Part shown: piece by piece, positions 1 to 5,295 of the stretch
How positions within the stretch are numbered: position 1 is the first letter of the stretch
Layout of the letters: each line of letters opens with the position of its first letter
From: an uncultured Clostridium sp.
Lineage (GTDB): Bacteria; Bacillota; Clostridia; Lachnospirales; Lachnospiraceae
Assembly: GCA_905192625.1 (NCBI GenBank)
Contig: CAJJLI010000203.1
Coordinates: 1 to 5,295, forward strand
Direction of reading: 5' to 3'
Length of the DNA stretch: 5,295 nt
Made by a program: the position numbers and the translations under genes
Notes under the pieces: generated by a model
What the model saw: the letters and a program-made list of their open reading frames with translations, nothing else
Database searches by the model: none
What the model was told of the DNA's origin: nothing

Positions 1-223
1 ACCAATATCGTTTTAAAAAATACCGGAAAACAATAAGCACCCGCAAAATGAACAGGACTTAAAATTACCATCCGACCGCCTCATTATTATGGTACAACGT
101 AAAGGTAGTGACATCATTGTTCCAGTTGGAGATACATTACTGTTAGAAGATGATAAAGTTGTCATGATAAAAGTTGATCATGCCTTAGAAATTCCTAGTG
201 TTGATGAAACTAACAAAGAATAA
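1..223 (+). CDS. C-terminal TrkA-C (RCK-C) domain of an ion antiporter or channel, partial and apparently frameshifted
   Basis: Only the 3' end lies in the window. From 17 to the TAA at 221-223 the frame encodes a typical TrkA-C domain: a DLKLPSDRLIIMVQRKG strand region, then VPVGDTLL, EDDKVVMI and a short hydrophilic tail ending in TNKE. In the family this cytoplasmic domain binds a ligand and gates the attached membrane part; it occurs on NhaP2/CvrA-type cation/proton antiporters, some ClC proteins and other permeases, and the membrane part is not visible here. The same frame has a TAA at 14-16. Removing one A from the six-A run at 15-20 joins frame 1 (TNIVLK) smoothly to IPENNKHPQ and the rest, giving the strand that usually precedes this domain. 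So the gene carries a single-base insertion, a sequencing error, or a recoding site. No terminator is visible after the stop. I am fairly sure of the domain and unsure of the parent protein. Confidence 0.7.
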
Positions 224-297
224 AATATTAATAATTTAAATGTCTATGAAAGTAGCAGAGAAACGGATTTGGATCTATAATTACTGTAATGTTATGA

Positions 298-325
298 ACG
301 ACTGCATAACTTCACTCATATAATA
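298..325 (+). promoter_or_regulatory. Sigma-K-like promoter (AC, 17 nt, CATANNNTA) before the small aromatic protein
   Basis: An AC dinucleotide at 298-299 is followed by a 17-nt spacer and CATATAATA at 317-325. This matches the sigma-K consensus of Bacillus (AC, about 17 nt, CATANNNTA). The same site holds a perfect TATAAT at 319-324, but no good TTGACA-like box lies 16-18 nt upstream of it, so a housekeeping reading fits less well. The ribosome binding site at 342-350 follows at a sensible distance. Late mother-cell expression is inferred from the match only. Confidence 0.45.
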
Positions 326-355
326 CTCACAAAGGACTTTAAAAGGAGTGAAATT

Positions 356-616
356 ATGCCACAATACGGGCCTCCGAGTTCTCCGCCGCCTACAACTATC
401 CCTAAAAAACCAAAGAATTCATATATTATTGACTGTATGTACTCCTATACGTATGTATGGCCAAAGTATGGAACCCCTTTCTGGTTTTATCCTACAAGAG
501 TGGAATATGGCGAGACTTCGGGTTATATATGGACTGGACGAATTTGGACGTTCTATGGATTTGATCCAGATTATATTGATCAAGTTGCATGCTATCCCGT
601 TCCTACCCTTTACTAG
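356..616 (+). CDS. Small Tyr/Trp-rich, proline-headed protein, possibly spore-associated
   Basis: An 86-residue soluble protein with no signal peptide or membrane segment. The start ATG has a clear site, AAAGGAGTG at 342-350, 7 nt from GGAG to ATG. Residues 1-18 are a Pro-rich head (PPSSPPPTTIPKK). The remainder is a compact aromatic block: Cys27, then YSYTYVWPKYG, FWFYPTRVEYG, GYIWTGRIWTFYG, and a second Cys near residue 80 (ACYP). This pattern, a PPP head followed by C-x-Y-x-x-TY-x-W, G-x-x-FWFYPT, a G-x-x-W-x-G-x-x-W segment and a final Cys, matches from memory a family of short proteins in Bacillus and other spore-formers. Those are often given uninformative or misleading names such as 'transporter'; their biochemical role is unknown to me. 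The sigma-K-like promoter upstream would fit a mother-cell spore coat or surface role, which is inference. It appears monocistronic. Confidence 0.75.
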   Translation: MPQYGPPSSPPPTTIPKKPKNSYIIDCMYSYTYVWPKYGTPFWFYPTRVEYGETSGYIWTGRIWTFYGFDPDYIDQVACYPVPTLY

Positions 617-716
617 AGAATATAATCGTCTCTGCACTATATCAAAGAGAACATGGAAGTATGGCAGGAAGAGTGTGCGGAAATTGATGATTTTTAATAA
701 TGGATTCTAGTTATCC

Positions 717-749
717 AATGGGGAGTTGGCGTAGAGCTGACTCCCCATT
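717..749 (+). terminator. Strong stem-loop without U-tract, possible terminator of the small aromatic protein gene
   Basis: AATGGGGAGTTGGC (717-730) pairs over 14 positions with 736-749, with two G-U wobbles and a 5-nt GTAGA loop. The outer ten base pairs are perfect and include four G-C pairs in a row. It lies 100 nt after the stop at 616. There is no T-run after the stem (ACTAAG follows), so it is not a textbook Rho-independent terminator; it could instead protect a transcript 3' end. Confidence 0.5.
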
Positions 750-767
750 ACTAAGATGTGGATTGAT

Positions 768-788
768 TTAGCATTGCAGCGATGCTAA
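768..788. repeat. Small inverted repeat (8-bp stem)
   Basis: TTAGCATT pairs with GATGCTAA across a 5-nt GCAGC loop, seven Watson-Crick pairs plus one G-U. No T-run follows. It sits 18 nt after the larger hairpin and has no assignable role. Confidence 0.35.
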
Positions 789-921
789 TCTTAGATAATA
801 AATTATCCGGGAATTAGAAAATTTCGAAAGAATGATTTATACTCTCGGATTTTGATTGCGATACTACTATGAGACTCGGTGTTGTTACTAGATTTTATTC
901 TTAAGTATGGGTAAAGTGTAA

Positions 922-1140
922 AGTTATTTCATCACGAAAAACCATGCTGCGGTAATTGGCTTTATTTTTTTATCTTTTTATATAGTAAATGAAAATAGCA
1001 TGTGATAAAATTTAGGTAAATTATGGGAGGGATTTTACAAACAAAATTCGAGTTTAAATGACCATGTGACTGTACAAGGTTTAGGTACAGGCGTTAGTAA
1101 TATTTCATATGGATATACCTATACCGTGAAGGCTAACTAA
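922..1140 (+). pseudogene. Decayed coding remnant(s), unrecognised
   Basis: One frame reads protein-like sequence in two blocks separated by adjacent TGA and TAA codons at 1003-1008. The first block (922-1002) includes a hydrophobic, membrane-like segment (AAVIGFIFLSFYIV). The second (1009-1137) ends in DHVTVQGLGTGVSNISYGYT and VKAN before the TAA at 1138-1140. The Thr/Val/Tyr-alternating end resembles a beta-strand C-terminus of a secreted or surface protein. Neither block has a plausible start codon with a ribosome binding site. A separate short frame from the ATG at 1023 (MGGILQTKFEFK) ends where the second block becomes most protein-like, so a frameshift at the AAA near 1056-1058 is possible. 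I do not recognise the parent protein, and the first block may be chance. Confidence 0.35.
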
Positions 1141-1190
1141 TCATTTTGAAATGAGGTAAATAGATACAATAAAGTTGGATGATACCAAAA

Positions 1191-1230
1191 TAAGGAAACA
1201 CAATATGAAAACTAACATTGTGTTTCCTTA
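1191..1230. repeat. Perfect 14-bp inverted repeat
   Basis: TAAGGAAACACAAT (1191-1204) and its exact reverse complement (1217-1230) flank a 12-nt loop. On the plus strand no U-tract follows. On the minus strand the stem is followed by TTTTGG, so it could weakly terminate leftward transcription, though no leftward gene is near. It lies 54 nt before the ATG at 1284, so it could also be an operator or a leader hairpin for that gene. Confidence 0.5.
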
Positions 1231-1246
1231 AGTAATATAGTAGTAT
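1218..1246 (+). promoter_or_regulatory. Weak sigma-A-like promoter candidate before the membrane protein gene
   Basis: TTGTGT (1218-1223), a 17-nt spacer and TAGTAT (1241-1246). Spacing is ideal but both boxes are imperfect. The -35 box lies inside the right arm of the inverted repeat at 1191-1230, so a protein binding that repeat would affect it. Confidence 0.25.
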
Positions 1247-1283
1247 TTAATAAACAGCCTAGTTGAATACAAGGGAGGTAGGT

Positions 1284-1940
1284 ATGTGGAATAGAATTAT
1301 TAGTTTACTAAAAGCTTGCTGTCCTTTTATTATTATGGCAATAATAATTATTATGTTTTTTTTGAAAATTGAATGTGCAACATATGGGGACTATACCTTC
1401 CGCATCCAATCCGGTGGAAGTGAGCTTAAAATAATTTCTGGGACGGATCATGTAGGAGACACGATTGAGATTAAAGATGATAATGTAAGAATTGATGATA
1501 ATCAATATTCTTATAGTGTAACTGAAAAAAAAGGAAAAAGTTACAATATAGATTTTACGATGCCAGATGGAGGTTACTTTACGTTTAATCAGTCTAACCC
1601 GTCCAATGTCTCTTTTGTTAATTTTCACAATAGCTTTGAAGATGTAGGTCACGGCGGAAATTCATCGGAATTAAACACAGATAATCGCGAGCTGTTGATT
1701 TCTGCTGTTTTTGTTCATTTAAGCGTTCTTGAGCTTTATAGCAAAATGACATCCTATTTCATCGTATATACAATATTCGTAATGACGGGATATTATTTTT
1801 ACTTTAAACCACAATTGATTTATAATTTGTATAACAAGATATTTAAGAGGAAAAAGAGAACCTTAAATATAGTTAAAATCAAAGTAGCTATAATTCTAAT
1901 TATGATTCTGAGTTTGTTGACAATTTTTCTGTTAATATAG
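1284..1940 (+). CDS. Hypothetical membrane protein with an extracytoplasmic beta-rich domain
   Basis: The product is 218 residues and I do not recognise its family. I chose the ATG at 1284 because GGGAGG at 1273-1278 sits 5 nt before it; an in-frame TTG at 1263 lacks such a site. Predicted layout: a basic N-terminus with TM1 at about residues 11-28 (very Ile-rich), an outward-facing domain at about 30-150 with many Gly, Asp, Ser and Asn and alternating polar/hydrophobic residues suggesting beta strands (FRIQSGGSELKIISG, GDTIEIKDDNVRIDD), TM2 at about 155-174, a cytoplasmic loop with the basic patch KRKKR near 188-192, and TM3 at about 197-218 ending the protein. The positive-inside rule agrees with N-in, C-out. 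No catalytic motif, lipobox or known binding motif is visible. It stands alone, with a strong terminator 83 nt after the stop, so nothing nearby suggests its job. Confidence 0.75.
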   Translation: MWNRIISLLKACCPFIIMAIIIIMFFLKIECATYGDYTFRIQSGGSELKIISGTDHVGDTIEIKDDNVRIDDNQYSYSVTEKKGKSYNIDFTMPDGGYFTFNQSNPSNVSFVNFHNSFEDVGHGGNSSELNTDNRELLISAVFVHLSVLELYSKMTSYFIVYTIFVMTGYYFYFKPQLIYNLYNKIFKRKKRTLNIVKIKVAIILIMILSLLTIFLLI

Positions 1941-1971
1941 AACAAATCCCAAACTGATTGTAACATGTGGA

Positions 1972-2008
1972 ACTGTAGTTTTACAGTGGTCCTCATGCCA
2001 AGGACACT
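1972..2008. repeat. Two overlapping small hairpins
   Basis: ACTGTA-GTTT-TACAGT (1972-1987) is a perfect 6-bp hairpin. AGTGGTCCT (1985-1993) pairs with AGGACACT (2001-2008) with one bulged G. They share bases 1985-1987, so they compete in RNA. Both precede the main terminator at 2023. No reading frame of note crosses them. Confidence 0.3.
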
Positions 2009-2022
2009 AAAAAAGAGATTAT

Positions 2023-2076
2023 AATGGGCTGTTGCAAAATTAACTAATTAAGTTATTTTGTAGCAGCCCATTTTTT
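2023..2076 (+). terminator. Rho-independent terminator of the membrane protein gene
   Basis: A stem of about 22 base pairs: AATGGGCTGTTGCAAAAT and following bases (2023-2045) against 2051-2072, with two G-U wobbles and one bulge, then a run of T to 2076. Placed 83 nt after the stop at 1940, it is a textbook intrinsic terminator for rightward transcription. Confidence 0.88.
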
Positions 2077-2138
2077 GTCCTAATATACCACTAATAAATT
2101 ATTCAACCAAAAGATGCTACGTCTTTTCAGGATGGTTA

Positions 2139-2234
2139 TCAACTAGTTTCATCTAAATTTTGAATGATGAATTCCTCAAGATGATTCGGTTCGTTTATTA
2201 AGCCAATTGGAGAAATGCTATCATAATAATGAAT
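2139..2234 (-). pseudogene. Out-of-frame leftover of the glycosyltransferase C-terminus
   Basis: On the minus strand, in a frame shifted by one base from the glycosyltransferase, the sequence past its stop reads YYDSISPIGLINEP, then NHLEEF and IIQNLDETS, and ends at a TGA (2139-2141). It is well-mixed, coding-like sequence with no start codon or ribosome binding site. Removing a single T near 2224-2230 would join it directly to the enzyme's last residues (KLNS), giving a protein of about 297 residues in place of 270. I infer a recent one-base frameshift that trimmed the enzyme; it may instead be chance. Confidence 0.4.
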
Positions 2235-3033
2235 TTAGTTTATCGTTTACTTGTTTTAATAAATAAAGATATTGTCTTGTCATTTGTATTGCATAGGGGT
2301 TTCCATCTTTTATATAACCTGAGAATTTCTCAGCTATTTCTTCATCCGTAAACATCCAAGGCTTTTGGGGACCAACAAAATGAATTACACATAAGTTTTT
2401 AGATAGGCCATTAATACGATAACCTTCTGAGTTTATAAACCAATGCAATGAACCGACAAACGCATTATACTTTTCGTCAAGATGTAGTTCTTTTTTATTT
2501 GGCCAATCTTTATAATAGTATTGAAGTACTGTTTGATCCCCAAAATAGTACTCTTCTTTTTCAACTATTGGCAACACAGATAAAATTTTATCTACTAGCC
2601 CCGCTTCAGGAACAGCCACAAATGTTCCTGAGTTTAGTACATCACTTCCTGGGTCCTTTACTGCAGACATGTGAGGTTTATCAAATAATTCATCTATATT
2701 CTCAATGACCATCATGTCACTATCTAAAAAAACTATTTTATCGAATTCGATTAGATCAAAAACCAATAGACAATCAAAAGTGTTATTCCAGTAATTGTAT
2801 CCTACTCTTTCGTTCTGCACTTGTAACTTTTTGCTTGGTAATATATTCATTTCTTTGCGAATCGTTGGAATTCCCAATCGATTTAATGTGTTCTCAACTG
2901 AATGTGAAACTTGGCTTGTCACTAAAACTACTAGTTTATACTTGGAATTAACAAGCTTTAATGATTCATTTAATACTAATACACCTTCAAGGTAATTATC
3001 GGTAGATAACAGTGTTATATAGGCGTACTGCAA
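2221..3033 (-). CDS. Glycosyltransferase family 8 (glycogenin-like)
   Basis: A 270-residue cytosolic GT-A-fold retaining transferase that moves a sugar from a nucleotide-sugar donor; the acceptor cannot be told from sequence. All hallmark motifs are present: N-terminal YAYITLLSTDNYLEG (3-17), the metal-binding DSD at 104-106 within VFLDSDMMV, LNSG at 133-136, GDQ at 165-167, and the family's HFVGPQKPW at 218-226. There is no signal peptide or membrane segment. The start is a TTG at 3031-3033 with AGAAAGGAGA at 3041-3050, GGAG 8 nt away. An ATG at 3039-3041 abuts the GGAG and is out of frame, so it is unlikely to be used. The gene stands alone, divergent from the MATE gene, with no capsule or cell-wall cluster visible. 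The C-terminus appears shortened by a frameshift (see the remnant at 2139-2234), but the catalytic core is complete, so activity is likely. Confidence 0.9.
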   Translation of the reverse strand: MQYAYITLLSTDNYLEGVLVLNESLKLVNSKYKLVVLVTSQVSHSVENTLNRLGIPTIRKEMNILPSKKLQVQNERVGYNYWNNTFDCLLVFDLIEFDKIVFLDSDMMVIENIDELFDKPHMSAVKDPGSDVLNSGTFVAVPEAGLVDKILSVLPIVEKEEYYFGDQTVLQYYYKDWPNKKELHLDEKYNAFVGSLHWFINSEGYRINGLSKNLCVIHFVGPQKPWMFTDEEIAEKFSGYIKDGNPYAIQMTRQYLYLLKQVNDKLNSLL

Positions 3034-3064
3034 AAACTCATCTCCTTTCTAAATTACATATCAT

Positions 3065-3070
3065 ATTATA
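3065..3070 (-). promoter_or_regulatory. Candidate -10 box for the glycosyltransferase gene
   Basis: A perfect TATAAT on the minus strand about 32 nt before the TTG start, just upstream of the ribosome binding site. No convincing -35 box lies 16-18 nt further upstream, and the area is very AT-rich, so chance is a real possibility. Confidence 0.3.
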
Positions 3071-3233
3071 ATATTCAGTAATACAGCGTTTGTGATATAA
3101 ATCTACAATAAATTTGCAAATAAAACAAAAATCATCAATATATAAGTCAGAGTTGTTGATAGGAATAATAAAATTGTATATTTCGGTAAAATTAATATAG
3201 CTAATAAATACAAAAAAGAACAAGAATAATGGC

Positions 3234-3262
3234 TTGTTTTCATATTTTGAAATGATTACTAT
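3234..3262 (+). promoter_or_regulatory. Sigma-A-like promoter candidate for the MATE gene
   Basis: TTGTTT (3234-3239), a 17-nt spacer and TACTAT (3257-3262, four of six consensus bases). Spacing is ideal and the boxes moderate. An inverted repeat AACAAG/CTTGTT (3219-3224 and 3233-3238) overlaps the -35 box, and the dyad at 3252-3270 overlaps the -10 box. Confidence 0.4.
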
Positions 3263-3270
3263 GGAATCAT
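3252..3270. promoter_or_regulatory. Operator-like dyad before the MATE gene
   Basis: ATGATT and AATCAT form a perfect 6-bp inverted repeat with a 7-nt centre, covering the candidate -10 box and ending one base before the AAAGGAG ribosome binding site. A repressor bound here would block initiation. Drug pumps are often controlled by local repressors such as MarR or TetR, but no regulator gene lies in the window, and a 6-bp dyad in AT-rich DNA can be chance. Confidence 0.35.
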
Positions 3271-3286
3271 AAAGGAGAGTAATTAT

Positions 3287-4702
3287 ATGCAGTTAAATAA
3301 GAGACGAAAAATAAAGTTTCCTAGCCATGGCTCAAAAGTTGATCTTTTTTTAGAACGAAAATTTGGCAGTAAGATGTTTACATATAAAAAGATATTTGCT
3401 ATGTTAATTCCACTTATATTGGACCATTTCTTCATAAATGCAATTAATTTACTGACAACTGCTATGATTAGTTCTTCTAGTCAAGAATCTGTTTCAGCAG
3501 TTAGTATGATAGCTCCAGTATCTATGATAATGTGGGCTATTTTTAGTGCAATTTCAGTGGGCGGTACAGTAATTGTTGCACAGTATAAGGGGAGTGGTGA
3601 GGAAGCAAAAATTCGAAATGCTGCTGGGCAGGTCATGATGGCTACATTTTTAGTTGCGATTGTTTCATGTATAATACTTGTAGCCTGTTCGGATGTACTG
3701 GTAAATCGTATGTTTGGAGCGGCTGATAGGGTTGTGATTCATAAAGCACGCAGTTATCTTATTGGAGTAGCCATTTCTCAGATTTTTCTTTCAATTTATA
3801 TGGGGGCATTTGCAGCATTTCGCGGTATGGGTGCCACAAAGATATGTTTGCAGTTAACGATAATTATAAATGTGATACATTTGTTTGCAAGTATGTTATT
3901 TATTAATGTTATGCATCTTGATATCCTAGGAACAACTCTTTCTTTAAACATAGCACGATTCATAGGAAGTGTTGTAGCGGTTTGGTTACTAATGTATCCT
4001 GGGAGTATATTACGAATATATCCTAAAAATATTTTTAAGATTGATAGAATGATTTTAAAATCGATATTCAAACTTGGAATACCATTTGCACTTGAACAAG
4101 TCTTTTTTAATGCCGGAAGTATGATTGTGCAAACTTATATTGTGCATCTTGGAACAATAAATATAGCAGCAAATGCCATTGCAAATTCAGCATTTACTAT
4201 TCTTTATTCGGCAGGTCTTGCTGTGGGAACTTTAGCAACCACCATTGTAGGTCAATGCATCGGTGCGGATGACAAGGAATTAGCAGGGCAATATGGGATA
4301 AAAATGGTTCGTCTTGGAACAGTAATGTCGATAGTTTCTATTGTTTTACTATTTCCATTGATGCCGGTTATATTAAATATGTATCAAGCACCACCAGAAA
4401 CGCTTTCTTTAATTTACAAATTACTTCTGATAGCCATAATTCCGATGCCGTTTTTTTGGTCAACTTCCTATGTAATGCCAAATGTACTTCGTTCTGCTGG
4501 GGATGCAACGTTTAGTTCCATTGTTTCACTAATTACTATGTGGGCTATTCGTGTAGGTTTTGGATATATATTTGCAATTACATTTGGTTTAGGTGTGTAT
4601 GGCCTTTGGATCTGCATGGGAATTGAATGGGCAGTACGTACTTTGGTTTTTTATTTACGATATCGTTCAGGTATATGGTTGTCAAAGGCTTCAATAAAAT
4701 AA
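3287..4702 (+). CDS. MATE family multidrug efflux transporter
   Basis: A complete 471-residue inner-membrane antiporter of the MATE (NorM/DinF) superfamily, expected to export cationic or amphipathic compounds in exchange for Na+ or H+. It has the family's length and 12 hydrophobic segments in two related halves. Family features: GGTVIVAQYKGSG (92-104) and FRGMGATK (178-184 region) in the first half, and TIVGQCIGADD (319-329) with LRSAGDATF (401-409) in the second. The paired RG-x-GAT/RSAGDAT elements reflect the internal duplication. A basic, membrane-free tail of about 30 residues precedes TM1. The ATG at 3287 has AAAGGAGAG at 3271-3279, GGAG 9 nt away. A promoter and an operator-like dyad lie immediately upstream, and the gene ends 4 nt before its terminator stem, so it is transcribed alone. 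Substrate and coupling ion are not readable from sequence. Confidence 0.93.
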   Translation: MQLNKRRKIKFPSHGSKVDLFLERKFGSKMFTYKKIFAMLIPLILDHFFINAINLLTTAMISSSSQESVSAVSMIAPVSMIMWAIFSAISVGGTVIVAQYKGSGEEAKIRNAAGQVMMATFLVAIVSCIILVACSDVLVNRMFGAADRVVIHKARSYLIGVAISQIFLSIYMGAFAAFRGMGATKICLQLTIIINVIHLFASMLFINVMHLDILGTTLSLNIARFIGSVVAVWLLMYPGSILRIYPKNIFKIDRMILKSIFKLGIPFALEQVFFNAGSMIVQTYIVHLGTINIAANAIANSAFTILYSAGLAVGTLATTIVGQCIGADDKELAGQYGIKMVRLGTVMSIVSIVLLFPLMPVILNMYQAPPETLSLIYKLLLIAIIPMPFFWSTSYVMPNVLRSAGDATFSSIVSLITMWAIRVGFGYIFAITFGLGVYGLWICMGIEWAVRTLVFYLRYRSGIWLSKASIK

Positions 4703-4706
4703 AAAG

Positions 4707-4753
4707 AAAAAGGTTCAATAGCAACAGTGTCAGTGCTTATTGAGCCTTTTTTT
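4707..4753. terminator. Bidirectional Rho-independent terminator between convergent genes
   Basis: AAAAAGGTTCAATA (4707-4720) pairs with TATTGAGCCTTTTT (4738-4751) with a single G-U wobble, and a T-run continues to 4753. On the minus strand the A-rich stretch at 4701-4711 becomes a U-tract, so it can stop both the MATE transcript and the AbgT transcript arriving from the right. Confidence 0.9.
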
Positions 4754-4810
4754 AGAGATTACTTTTGGGTAATTTTATGAAAGCAGAAATGGCGTATACA
4801 CCAACTTATC

Positions 4811-5295
4811 TTAAAAACCAAGAGGAATACCAAGCCCGATAAAGGCTAACAGTAATATTGTCCATGATATTAAGAAAAAGATGGAGTATGGAAACATTGT
4901 GCTAATTAAGTTACCAATCGTAAAGTCTTTCTTATATTTTTTCATATAGATTAAAACAACACCGGCATAACTCATTAGCGGAGTAATAATGTTCGTTGAA
5001 GAATCCGCTAAACGGTATGCTGCTGCAACTACATCAGGAGTCATATTTGGATTTGCCTGATATAACATTGGTATGAAAATAGGACCAAGCAACATCCATT
5101 TTGAAGTAAGACCACCAACAAATAAATTAATGATGGCAGTTACTAGGATGAAACCAATAATTAATAGTATTGGAGATTTGGCAAGTCCTAGCATTTCAAG
5201 TGCAGTAGCTCCAATATAAGGGACATAGTTGCCAAGATTGGTATAAGTTAATAAAGCTAGAAAATAATAACTAAATAATGTTAAAAATATAACAT
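4811..5295 (-). CDS. AbgT family transporter, C-terminal part
   Basis: The last 160 residues of an inner-membrane transporter; the gene continues beyond the right edge (the frame is open to 5295, with the first full codon at 5291-5293). AbgT of Escherichia coli, about 510 residues, takes up p-aminobenzoyl-glutamate, a folate breakdown product; the related MtrF and YdaH have been linked to sulfonamide export. Family-defining sequence is present: YTNLGNYV (17-24), a re-entrant region with NLFVGGLTSKW (56-66) followed by GPIFIPM, and YRLADSSTNIITPLMSY (93-109), the conserved SSTNIITPLM signature. Two further membrane segments follow, ending in GLGIPLGF. The Met at 5192-5194 is internal, not the start. 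The gene converges on the MATE gene and shares its terminator. Whether it imports or exports cannot be told. Confidence 0.92.
   Translation of the reverse strand, partial: VIFLTLFSYYFLALLTYTNLGNYVPYIGATALEMLGLAKSPILLIIGFILVTAIINLFVGGLTSKWMLLGPIFIPMLYQANPNMTPDVVAAAYRLADSSTNIITPLMSYAGVVLIYMKKYKKDFTIGNLISTMFPYSIFFLISWTILLLAFIGLGIPLGF

Larger units (their letters stand above)
617..1283. other. Gene-poor stretch with hairpins and coding remnants
   Basis: No intact gene is visible here on either strand. The stretch holds a strong hairpin (717-749), a small hairpin (768-788), protein-like fragments broken by stops (922-1140), a perfect 14-bp inverted repeat (1191-1230) and a weak promoter candidate before the gene at 1284. 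I see nothing specific in 789-921. There are no RNA gene signatures or transposase fragments that I can recognise. Confidence 0.6.

Noticed and set aside
626..688. Short peptide frame after the aromatic protein (ending MEVWQEECAEIDDF)
   Set aside because: It lies in the same frame as the gene upstream but after two stops, is only 14 codons from its ATG and lacks a clear ribosome binding site; probably chance or a trace of an older, longer end.
348..710. A 120-codon open frame overlapping the small aromatic protein gene
   Set aside because: It overlaps the well-supported gene at 356-616 in another frame, begins inside its ribosome binding site and has no composition or site of its own.
941..972. 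Possible terminator before the T-run at 964-970
   Set aside because: The only pairing is ACC/GGT or a bulged AAACCA/TGGCTTT stem, too weak to support a terminator.
1308..1652. Minus-strand open frame inside the hypothetical membrane protein gene
   Set aside because: The plus-strand frame has a strong ribosome binding site, coherent membrane topology and a terminator; the antisense frame has none.
2448..2995. Plus-strand open frames inside the glycosyltransferase gene
   Set aside because: Antisense shadows of a gene with all GT8 motifs on the other strand.
3038..3223. A 61-codon minus-strand frame upstream of the glycosyltransferase
   Set aside because: Composition is that of AT-rich intergenic DNA (Phe, Ile, Tyr, Asn), it runs through the glycosyltransferase ribosome binding site and has no site of its own.
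3796..4071. Minus-strand open frame inside the MATE gene
   Set aside because: Antisense shadow; the plus-strand frame is a complete MATE transporter.

Overview
This AT-rich window looks like the chromosome of a low-GC, probably endospore-forming member of the Bacillota. Three things point that way: strong AAAGGAG-type ribosome binding sites, U-tract terminators, and a small Tyr/Trp-rich protein of a type I associate with spore-formers, preceded by a sigma-K-like promoter sequence. The genus cannot be fixed from the sequence. I see no tRNA, rRNA, CRISPR array or intact mobile element.

Layout, left to right. (1) 1-223 (+) is the 3' end of an ion antiporter or channel gene encoding a TrkA-C (RCK-C) domain; its frame is broken at an A-run at 15-20. 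(2) 356-616 (+) is an 86-residue aromatic-rich protein. (3) 617-1283 has no intact gene; it holds three hairpins and a decayed coding fragment (922-1140). (4) 1284-1940 (+) is an unrecognised 218-residue protein with three predicted membrane segments, followed by a strong terminator (2023-2076). (5) 2221-3033 (-) is a complete family 8 glycosyltransferase, with an apparent out-of-frame leftover of its own C-terminus just beyond the stop. (6) 3287-4702 (+) is a complete MATE efflux transporter, divergent from the glycosyltransferase, with an operator-like dyad next to its ribosome binding site. (7) 4811-5295 (-) is the C-terminal part of an AbgT-family transporter that runs off the window. It converges on the MATE gene across a terminator that should work in both directions.

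The genes do not form one operon or one obvious pathway. Each seems to be its own transcription unit with its own terminator or promoter. The only functional link is loose: MATE and some AbgT-family proteins are both implicated in moving drugs or antimetabolites across the membrane. Several neighbours show small decay events (two apparent single-base frameshifts and one gene remnant), so the region looks like a slowly eroding accessory stretch. I did not find convincing evidence of a new multi-gene system. The most unusual items are the small aromatic protein with its sporulation-type promoter, and the two apparent frameshifts.
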